In this document: positions 1 to 6,300 of the stretch, one piece after another
Layout: each line of letters starts with the position of its first letter
How positions within the stretch are numbered: the stretch's first letter is position 1
Assembly (NCBI GenBank): GCA_964606085.1
Contig: CAZSFD010000127.1
Coordinates: forward strand, 1-10,752
DNA length: 10,752 nucleotides
DNA from: CAIQJJ01 sp964606085
GTDB taxonomy: Bacteria > Chloroflexota > Anaerolineae > Anaerolineales > UBA4823
Reading direction: 5' to 3'
Program-made: the position numbers and the translations under genes
The notes under the pieces: generated by a model
What the model was told of the DNA's origin: nothing
What the model saw: only the letters and a program-made list of their open reading frames with translations
Database searches by the model: none

Positions 1-75
1 CCCTTCGCTAATTTCAGAAAAGGCGAAACACCAGTTTTAGATTTGGAATTGCTGGGCAAAAAAGCTCTCTTTTGA
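1..75 (+). CDS. Possible 3' end of a gene entering from the left edge
   Basis: One plus-strand frame is open from base 1 to a TGA at 73-75 and would give 24 residues ending in LLGKKALF. The other two plus frames are closed within this stretch. The piece would be the C-terminus of a gene converging on hypB, whose stop lies 39 bp further on. The evidence is thin: an open run this short is not rare by chance, and third positions are much more AT-rich than in the neighbouring genes. No family can be recognised. Confidence 0.2.
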   Translation, partial: PFANFRKGETPVLDLELLGKKALF

Positions 76-114
76 TGGGTGAGGGGATTTCAGAATGGAA
101 GAACGAATGTAAAT

Positions 115-771
115 TTAGCGTGCGATTTTCGCCTGCAACCAATCCACCCAGGCGGATACCCCCTCACCGGTGGCGCACGACAGCGGGAAGAAACTCAAAC
201 CCGGGTTGAGCGCCTCGACCCCGCGACGGAAGTAATCCACGTCGAAGGGCACGTAGGGCAGCAAATCCATCTTGTTCAGGATGACCGCCTGCACGCCGCG
301 GTAGATGCCCGGATATTTGTAGGGCTTGTCGTCCCCTTCGGGAACCGAGGCGATCAACACGCTGGCATGGGTGCCCAACTGGAAGCTGGCCGGGCAGACC
401 AGGTTGCCCACGTTTTCGACGATCACCAAATCCAATTCGTCCAGCGGCAGGCTGCCCAGCGCTCCCTGGATCATCACGGCGTCCAGGTGACAATCGCCGC
501 CGGTGTTGACCTGCACGGCGGGCATCCCGGCGGCCAGCACCTTGTCGGCGTCAATCGTCACCGGGGCGGTATCGCCCTCGATCACGCCGATGCGGCAGCG
601 CCCTTTCAGGGCGGCGATAGTTTTCAGGATCAGGCTGGTCTTGCCGGCCCCCGGCGAAGCCATCACGTTGATGGCGAACACGCCGGCCGCATCCAGCCGC
701 GCCCGGTTTTGCTGCGCCAGGCGGTCGTTGGCGTCCATGATTTTTTCGACAACCATTACTTTCTGAGCCAT
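115..771 (-). CDS. hypB: HypB, nickel-metallochaperone GTPase for [NiFe]-hydrogenase maturation
   Basis: HypB is a cytoplasmic SIMIBI-class GTPase that delivers nickel, usually with HypA, to [NiFe] hydrogenase and sometimes urease. The 218-residue product shows the P-loop SPGAGKT (residues 39-45), IEGD at about 64-67, NKMD (166-169) as the guanine-specificity motif, and SCATGEG near 198-204. The family's GTPase-domain metal-site residues are seen as C94-H95 and C126. The N-terminus lacks both the CxxCGC motif of E. coli HypB and any His-rich stretch, so only the G-domain nickel site remains. The start at 771 is chosen because AGAGG lies 7 nt upstream on the minus strand; in-frame codons further upstream lie inside the fur-family gene. 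Only 8 bp separate it from that gene, implying one operon. No hypA, other hyp gene or hydrogenase gene lies in the window, so the client enzyme is unknown. Confidence 0.95.
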   Translation of the reverse strand: MAQKVMVVEKIMDANDRLAQQNRARLDAAGVFAINVMASPGAGKTSLILKTIAALKGRCRIGVIEGDTAPVTIDADKVLAAGMPAVQVNTGGDCHLDAVMIQGALGSLPLDELDLVIVENVGNLVCPASFQLGTHASVLIASVPEGDDKPYKYPGIYRGVQAVILNKMDLLPYVPFDVDYFRRGVEALNPGLSFFPLSCATGEGVSAWVDWLQAKIAR

Positions 772-779
772 ATCAACCT

Positions 780-1163
780 CTAATGATCTTTCTCGCACTC
801 TGCACAGCGGCCAAACAGGATCAGGTGATTGGTGACGATTTTGAAATCGTTCTCGTGTTCGATGCGCCCGAATAACTCGCTGATCTGCGCGTCGCCAATC
901 GTACGCGCCGCGCCGCAATCCTGGCAGACCAGGTGGTGATGGCGTTCGCCGCCGACGGCCTCGTACACCGCCGCACCCTGGCCCATATCGGAGACCGAGA
1001 TCAACCCCTCGTGCGCCAGCTTTTCGAGGGCGCGGTAGATGGTGGAAGGGTTGACGGCCGGCAGGCGCTGGCGCAGGCTTTCGTAGACCTGGTGGGCGGT
1101 CAGATGAGCCTGGTTGTGGCCCAGGGTTTCAAGAATGATGTGATTGACGGATGAAGCGCGCAT
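780..1163 (-). CDS. Fur-family metal-dependent transcriptional regulator (nickel-type regulation suspected)
   Basis: This 127-residue protein has the Fur-family layout. A winged helix occupies roughly residues 1-65 with the recognition-helix stretch NPSTIYRALEKLAHEGLI (38-55). A dimerisation/metal domain follows with HHHLVCQDC (75-83) and a late CAEC (120-123), giving two CxxC pairs (C80/C83, C120/C123) typical of the structural zinc site. The metal sensed cannot be read directly. Co-transcription with hypB and divergence from larC point to nickel (Nur-like) sensing, but Zur or PerR-like roles are not excluded. The start at 1163 is preferred: AGGAG lies 10 nt upstream, and the TATAAT at 1185-1190 would put the transcript start near 1178, so a longer version starting at 1244 would begin upstream of its own promoter. 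It probably represses itself through the palindromes at 1191-1213. Confidence 0.92.
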   Translation of the reverse strand: MRASSVNHIILETLGHNQAHLTAHQVYESLRQRLPAVNPSTIYRALEKLAHEGLISVSDMGQGAAVYEAVGGERHHHLVCQDCGAARTIGDAQISELFGRIEHENDFKIVTNHLILFGRCAECEKDH

Positions 1164-1184
1164 GGGAAGGAAACTCCTGGGAAG

Positions 1185-1227
1185 ATTATAATGCAAAGAT
1201 TTGCGAATGCAAACCTTGATGTATAAT
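1185..1227. promoter_or_regulatory. Divergent promoters sharing a GCAAA/TTTGC operator
   Basis: On the minus strand a perfect TATAAT (1185-1190) lies 17 bp from TTTGCA (1208-1213, 4 of 6 bases of the -35 consensus) and would serve the fur-hypB operon. On the plus strand a perfect TATAAT (1222-1227) lies 15-16 bp from a TTGCGA/TTTGCG element (1200-1206) and would serve larC. Between them are two overlapping inverted repeats: TGCAAAGATTTGCG (1192-1205) and TTTGCGAATGCAAA (1200-1213). These cover both -35 elements, so a bound Fur-family dimer would block both directions. The promoter boxes and dyads are seen directly; assignment to the neighbouring regulator is inference. Confidence 0.65.
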
Positions 1228-1263
1228 GTCTGCTTTGAACCCATTCTGGTTTTGGTGCAAATG

Positions 1264-1285
1264 TTGGTTTCGACAGGCTCAACCA
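1264..1285. repeat. Short dispersed palindromic repeat of the TTTCGACAGGCTCAACC type
   Basis: The segment holds TTTCGACAGGCTCAACC (1268-1284) flanked by TGGTT (1265-1269) and AACCA (1281-1285), which can pair. Sequences of this kind recur between genes in many bacterial genomes and read as SLSKP when translated on the minus strand. It sits in the larC leader, between the promoter and the start codon, so it would be transcribed there. Recognition is from memory of the motif; only one copy lies in the window. Confidence 0.4.
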
Positions 1286-1328
1286 GCGTTTTGTACCGCG
1301 AACGATTCTACACCACGGAGAAACTGCG

Positions 1329-2099
1329 ATGACCATTTTCTACTGTGATTGTTTTTCGGGGATCAGCGGGGATATGTTTCTCGGCGCGCTGCTCGACGCC
1401 GGGCTGCCGGTGGATGTGCTGTCTGATGGTCTGCGCCGATTGAACCTGCCCGAATTCGAGGGCGTGGCGGCCCAGACGGTTCACAAGGGCGCACTGCGCG
1501 CCACGCAACTGGTGTTCGATCTGCACGAGCACGATCATCATCAGGCTGATCACGATCACGAACATGGCGATCAACACCATCACCATCACCACGCGCAGCG
1601 CGGCCTGCACGAAATCACCCACCTGATCGAAGACAGCGGCCTGCCCAGCCCGGTGCAGCAGACCAGCCTGAAAATCTTCGGCAAGCTGGCCGAGGCCGAA
1701 GCGGCCGTGCATGGCTGTCCGGTGGAGGAAGTCCACTTTCACGAGGTAGGAGCCACCGACTCGATCCTGGATATCGTGGGTGCGGCGATTGGCCTGCATT
1801 ATTTCGCTATCCAGGCGGTTTACTCGTCCCCGCTGCCGATGAGCCAGGGCCACGTCCACACCGAGCACGGCCTGCTGCCGCTGCCCGCCCCGGCCACACT
1901 GGAGTTGATGCGCATGGCGAGGGCGACGACGGTCGCTTCGCCGGCGACGGTTGAGTTGGTCACACCCACCGGGGCGGCGATCCTGGCGGCGCTGGGGCAG
2001 TTTGTTCAGCCAGATATGAAAATCGAACGCGTGGGGGTTGGAGCCGGGCAACGCGACCTGCCCTGGCCGAATGTGATGCGGGTGATGGTGGGGGAATAA
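1329..2099 (+). CDS. larC: LarC-type nickel insertion protein, N-terminal (LarC1-like) half only, His-rich
   Basis: LarC inserts nickel into the pincer nucleotide cofactor of lactate racemase and related enzymes. This 256-residue product matches the N-terminal half: CDCFSGISGDMFLGALLDAG (6-25), the EVHFHEVGATDSILDIVGA region (134-152), GHVHTEHGLLPLPAPATLEL (174-193), TPTGAA (212-217) and the closing GVGAGQRDLPWPNVMRVMVG (236-255). Full LarC proteins are roughly 400 residues. The C-terminal half, which carries the CTP-dependent cyclometallase part, is absent, and no frame after the TAA at 2099 resembles it. A loop at residues 66-88 has 13 histidines, including six in a row, a likely nickel-binding segment. 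GGAG stands 8 nt before the ATG. It diverges from the fur-hypB operon. It may be a real LarC1-only protein, a truncated pseudogene, or half of a split gene. Confidence 0.88.
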   Translation: MTIFYCDCFSGISGDMFLGALLDAGLPVDVLSDGLRRLNLPEFEGVAAQTVHKGALRATQLVFDLHEHDHHQADHDHEHGDQHHHHHHAQRGLHEITHLIEDSGLPSPVQQTSLKIFGKLAEAEAAVHGCPVEEVHFHEVGATDSILDIVGAAIGLHYFAIQAVYSSPLPMSQGHVHTEHGLLPLPAPATLELMRMARATTVASPATVELVTPTGAAILAALGQFVQPDMKIERVGVGAGQRDLPWPNVMRVMVGE

Positions 2100-2395
2100 G
2101 AGGATTGCGTACTCTCAGCCATGTCGGTTCAGGAAAACATCACTACGGGTTTCGCCCCTAAAGTGTCGCCACCATCTGCCCGCCGCGGTACATATCTGAA
2201 CTACGGGTATAAATTCCGTCGCAAATCTGACTAAAACAATCTGAATTTGCTCGGGCTGTCCAGGAAGCAACGGACAGCCCCGCTATGTGTCTGGCGGGAA
2301 ATAGGATGCGGCTCTGCTTGTCTAAAGGCGGATGGAAGCTTTGTGACTCAAGGGGCATGGATGAAAACCGAACCTGGCCACTTGACCAGGTCAAC

Positions 2396-2421
2396 ACTCC
2401 CCCCAGGGCGGGGGAGTTTTT
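2396..2421 (+). terminator. Intrinsic terminator
   Basis: ACTCCCCC (2396-2403) pairs perfectly with GGGGGAGT (2410-2417) around a 6-nt loop, followed directly by a T run (2417-2421). It would end transcription coming from larC or from the spacer, and lies only 25 bp before the GNAT start codon. A near twin stands at 10565-10592. If the preceding spacer is an IS200/IS605 end, the same hairpin could be its right-end structure. Confidence 0.75.
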
Positions 2422-2434
2422 GTTCGTCAGCGAC

Positions 2435-2440
2435 TATGCT
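2435..2440 (+). promoter_or_regulatory. Possible -10 box for a leaderless GNAT transcript
   Basis: TATGCT (2435-2440) ends 6 nt before the ATG at 2447, and no Shine-Dalgarno sequence lies between the terminator and the start. That spacing would put the transcript start at or beside the ATG. No good -35 is visible. Confidence 0.35.
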
Positions 2441-2446
2441 TATGCC

Positions 2447-3373
2447 ATGAAGCCTACTCTGCGCAAATACCAAACCGAAGCCGATAGCGAAAAAATCCGC
2501 CAATTCCTGCGCGAAGTCTATCTTTTGAATAACCGCCGCGAAGTCGGCTGGCCGCTCTACCGCTGGGATTACTGGCGCTGGCATATCAACGAGAATATCT
2601 TCCACTTCGACCTGTCGGCGGCGATTTTTCTGTGGGAAGCGCCCGATGGCCGCCTGGCCGCCGTGCTGCACCCCGATGGCAAGGGGGAAGCCTTTTTGCA
2701 GGTGCATCCCGCTTTTCACACTACCGAACTCGACGTGGAGATGATCAACGTGGCCGAAACCCAATTCGCGGTCGTGCAACCCGATGGCAAGCAGCGCCTC
2801 ACCCTCTGGGCGCACGAAGCGGACTCGCTGCGGCAGGACTTGCTGGCCCGCCGCGGCTATGTGCGCGGCGAGTACCCTGAATACCAGCGCCGCCGTCCGA
2901 TGAGCCAGCCCATCCCTGAAATTCCTACGCCCGCCGGGTACACCCTGCGCCCCCTGGGCGATGTGGATGAACACCCCGCCCGCAGTTGGGTCTCGTGGAA
3001 AGCTTTTCACCCCGACGAGCCAGACGAAAAATACGAAGGCTGGGATTGGTACGCCAACGTCCAGCGTGCCCCGCTCTACCGCCGCGATCTGGATTTGGTG
3101 GCCGTCGCCCCCAATGGCGAACACGCCGCCTTTTGCACGCTCTGGTTCGACGACGTCACCCACACCGCCGCCTTCGAGCCGGTGGGCACGCACCCCGACC
3201 ACCAGCGCAAGGGGTTGGGCAAGGCGCTCATGGCCGAGGGCCTGCGCCGCGTGAGCGACCTGGGGGCCACGCTCTGCACGGTTGGCTCCTATTCTGAAGC
3301 CGCTGGGTCGCTGTATGCTTCATTGGGATTCACCGAGTATGATTTGTCCGAACCGTGGATCAAAGAATGGTAG
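2447..3373 (+). CDS. GNAT-family N-acetyltransferase, two-domain
   Basis: The 308-residue product is a probable acyl-CoA-dependent N-acetyltransferase of unknown substrate. The C-terminal half (about 165-308) carries the GNAT core: LDLVAVAPNGEHAAFCTLWF (215-234) as the central strands, EPVGTHPDHQRKGLGKALM (244-262) with the acetyl-CoA-binding QRKGLG loop, and the late YSEAAGSLYASLGF (282-295) typical of motif B. The N-terminal half (about 5-150) also runs like a GNAT fold (LRKYQTEADSEKIRQFL, WEAPDGRLAAVLHPDG, LARRGYV) but lacks a clear CoA loop, so this looks like a tandem GNAT with one degenerate domain. The ATG at 2447 is chosen because the frame upstream runs through the terminator hairpin. 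There is no ribosome-binding site. Its stop codon overlaps the putative -10 of the kinase gene, 10 bp upstream of that gene's start. Confidence 0.88.
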   Translation: MKPTLRKYQTEADSEKIRQFLREVYLLNNRREVGWPLYRWDYWRWHINENIFHFDLSAAIFLWEAPDGRLAAVLHPDGKGEAFLQVHPAFHTTELDVEMINVAETQFAVVQPDGKQRLTLWAHEADSLRQDLLARRGYVRGEYPEYQRRRPMSQPIPEIPTPAGYTLRPLGDVDEHPARSWVSWKAFHPDEPDEKYEGWDWYANVQRAPLYRRDLDLVAVAPNGEHAAFCTLWFDDVTHTAAFEPVGTHPDHQRKGLGKALMAEGLRRVSDLGATLCTVGSYSEAAGSLYASLGFTEYDLSEPWIKEW

Positions 3374-3376
3374 ACT
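3371..3376 (+). promoter_or_regulatory. Possible -10 box for the sensor kinase, overlapping the GNAT stop codon
   Basis: TAGACT (3371-3376) fits TANNNT and ends 7 nt before the kinase ATG at 3384, with no Shine-Dalgarno sequence between. It would give a leaderless transcript. Its first three bases are the stop codon of the upstream gene. Read-through from the acetyltransferase promoter is the simple alternative. Confidence 0.3.
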
Positions 3377-3383
3377 AGCCTCC

Positions 3384-6300
3384 ATGCGCCGTCTTTCGTT
3401 TCTCGTTGCTCTCCTCCTCCTTCTCACTACCCTCCAGCCTGTTTTTGCCCAAACGGGCGGTGTCACCTTTGCCCCCGGCGCGCACCTGCGCTTTGAACAC
3501 CTCACCATTGACGATGGCCTCTCGCAAAACGCCGGCCTGGCCCTGCTGCAAGACCGCCAGGGCTACCTGTGGATTGGCACGCAAGACGGCCTGAATCGCT
3601 ACGATGGCTACAACATCACCCAATTCAAGCACGACCCCGCTAATCCTGCCAGCCTGAGCCATAATGGGATCATCGCCCTCTACGAAGACCACGATGGTTC
3701 CTTGTGGATTGGCACCTGGGGCGGCGGCCTGGATCGCTACGACCCCAAAACCGGCCAGTTCACCCGTTACCAGCCCGACCCGGCCAACCCCAACAGCTTG
3801 AGTCACCCGATTGTCACCGCCATTTTCCAGGCGGAAGATGGTCTGTTCTGGGTGGGAACCCAGGGCGGCCTGGAGCGCCTCGACCCGGCGACTGGGCAAT
3901 TTACCCATTTCCGTTCCGACCCCAATAACCCGGCCACCCTCAGCAGCGACTCGATCTCCGTCATCGTCCCGGCGGAAAACAGCAAACTATGGATCGGCAC
4001 CGGCGCTTTTGGCGCGCCCGGCGCCGGGCTGAACCTGTTCGACCCGGCCACCGGCACCGCCCAACGCCTCAAAAAAACCGGCGAATGCCTGGCTTCTCCC
4101 AACATCAGCGACATTCTACCCGCCGCCGACGGCGACGGTGTCGCGTTGTGGATCGCCTTTGGCGGTTACGGCGTGCCCGGCGGCGGCCTCGACCATTACA
4201 ACCCCAAAACCGGGGCCTGCACGCATTACGACAACACCCGCACCTTCAACAACCAGATCACCGATAACAACCTGACCGACCTGGCCTTCGACCGTGATGG
4301 CGCGCTCTGGATCACCAGTTGGTCGAGCGGCGTCTGGCGCATGTCTCCCAACGGCGACCTGATCGGCGTACACCACAGCCCCGCCGACCCCGAAAGCCTC
4401 TCCAACGACAACACCTTCAGCGTTCTGCCTGACCGCTCGGGCATCATCTGGGTTGGCACGCTCAGCGCCGGGATCAACAAACTCAGCCTCGACACGCTCC
4501 AATTCCGCACCTACCGCCAGGACGCATCCAACCCCAAAAGCCTGCCCAGCAACCACATCGGCGCTTTTGCCCAAACCAGTGACGGTGCGATCTGGGTGGG
4601 CACCTGGGAAGCCGGGTTGGCGCGCTTCGACCCGGCCAGCGGAAACTTCACCCAATACAAAAGCGACCCGGACGATCCCCAAAGTCTCTCCAGCGACCTG
4701 GTTATGTCGCTTTTCGCCGAACCCGATGGCACGCTTTGGGTGGGCACCCTCGGCGGCGGGCTGAATCACTTCGATCCGCACAGCGGCATTTTTACCCGCT
4801 ATCAGAATGACCCAGCCGACCCCAAAAGTTTGCTCGAAAACCAGATCACGAACATCCTGCGCGACCCCGCCGGACGGCTGTGGGTGGGCACGTTTGCCGG
4901 GTTTGCGCGCCTCGACCCTGGCGCGGAAGGTTTTGTCAACTATCCCATGCCGGCCCCGGTCACTTGTTTCAAAGTCATCGGCGATGAATTGTGGATTGGC
5001 ACCTGGGGCGGCGGTATTTCCCGGCTCGATCTATCTGATCCCGCCAGCCTGGACCCCGCCCAAGCGACTTTTTCCTCCCTGGCCAACGACCCAGCCAACC
5101 CCAACTCACTCAGCCAGAACGGCGTCTGGTCGATCCTCCAGACGCCCGATGGGCTGGTCTGGCTGGCCACCGAAAACGGCCTGAACCGCTACCATCCGCA
5201 AACCGGTCAGTTCAAGGTTTTTGCCGCCAAAGACGGCCTGCGCAACACCACCATCCTGGGCCTGCTGCAAGATAAAGACGGTTTCATCTGGATTACCACC
5301 AACAACGGCCTGGCGAAATTTGACCCCCAACGCGAAACCTTCCAAACCTATGATAAAGCCGATGGCTTGCAGGGCAACGAATTCAACTCCAACGCCTATT
5401 TCCAGGATCAAAACGGCCAAATCTACGTCGGCGGCGTAAGCGGATTCAGCGCCTTCGACCCGCTCAACCTGCGCCAGAACGAACTCCCGCCCCCGGTGGT
5501 GATTACCGATTTTTCGATTTTCAACACCCCCCAGCCCTTCAACCCGGCGCAAACCATCCGCCTGAACTACGACCAGAATTTCATCTCGTTTGAGTTCGCC
5601 GCCCTCGATTTTCACGACTCGCGCCGCAACCAGTACGCCTATAAGCTGGAAGGCTTCGACAAGGATTGGGTGCAGGCAGACACACGCAACTATGCCAGCT
5701 ACACCAACCTGCCCGGCGGCACGTACACCTTCCACGTGCGCGCCGCCAACAGCGATGGCGTCTGGAACGAGGACGGCGCAATGCTCCAGCTAACGGTCAC
5801 GCCGCCTCTCTGGCAGACCTGGCCCTTCCAGGTGGGGACGTTTGTGGCGGCTATCGCCCTCATCGCCGTGGGATTCCAGTGGCGGGTGCGGGCAGTGCGC
5901 CAGCAAAATGCCCAACTCCAGCAAATGGTGAACGAGCAGCAGCGCGTCGAGGCTGAATTGCGCGAGTCCCAGGCCCGTTTCAAGGCCATGTTCGAGAATG
6001 CCGCGGTGGGCGTCTCGTTGATGACCCTCGACCGGCACATTGTCCAGATTAACCCGAAAGTGACCGCCATCACCGGTTATTCTCCCGAGGAAATGTACGC
6101 CATTAACCCGTCAGATATGGTGTTGGAACCCGACCGCCTCCTCGACCGCGACCTGTTCCTGGAATTGGTGGCCGGCAAACGCGACCAATACATCATGGAA
6201 AAGCGCTACCTCCGCAAAGATGGCCGCATTTTCTGGGGGCGGGTCAACTTTGCGCTGGTGCGCGGTGAAAATGAACAACCGCTCTACATCGTTGGCATCA

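Larger units (their letters stand above)
2100..2446. other. Gene-free spacer with hairpins; possible remnant of an IS200/IS605-type (TnpB) element end
   Basis: No frame here looks like a known protein. Directly visible are: ACTACGGGT twice as a direct repeat (2142-2150, 2200-2208); a hairpin GCAAAT/ATTTGC (2221-2226 with 2245-2250); a perfect 9-bp hairpin GGGCTGTCC/GGACAGCCC (2253-2261 with 2272-2280, 10-nt loop); GGAAGCTTTGTGACTCAAGG (2335-2354); the palindrome TTGACC-A-GGTCAA (2382-2394); and the terminator hairpin at 2396. The order GGATGCGG...GGAAGCTTTGTGACTCAAGG...ATGAAAACCGAA followed by a C-rich/G-rich hairpin reminds me of the 3' end and omega-RNA region of IS200/IS605-type tnpB elements. 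This is recognition from memory; no tnpB remains here. An unrelated structured RNA is the alternative. Confidence 0.35.

Noticed and set aside
55..80. Terminator for hypB
   Set aside because: AAAAG/CTTTT can pair, but the stem is only five A/T-rich pairs and too weak to call.
79..783. 234-codon open frame on the plus strand
   Set aside because: It is the exact opposite strand of hypB; its His- and Gln-rich product is an antisense shadow.
772..918. Longer HypB starting at 918
   Set aside because: The extra residues come from inside the fur-family gene in another frame, while the ATG at 771 has AGAGG upstream and fits the family N-terminus.
2099..2200. LarC2 reached by frameshift after larC1
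   Set aside because: Both shifted frames were read. One closes after about 20 codons and the other after about 35, and neither resembles LarC2 sequence.
2247..2300. Small SRP RNA (GGAAGCA-containing hairpin)
   Set aside because: The GGAAGCA sits in a terminal loop of a perfect 9-bp stem. The SRP domain IV arrangement, with GGAA tetraloop and asymmetric internal loop, is absent.
2280..2360. tRNA or cobalamin-type riboswitch in the spacer
   Set aside because: No acceptor stem, T-loop GTTCRA or anticodon arm can be drawn, and no riboswitch core was recognised.
2285..2446. Longer acetyltransferase starting at 2285
   Set aside because: The added segment would translate the spacer and the intrinsic terminator and has no GNAT similarity.
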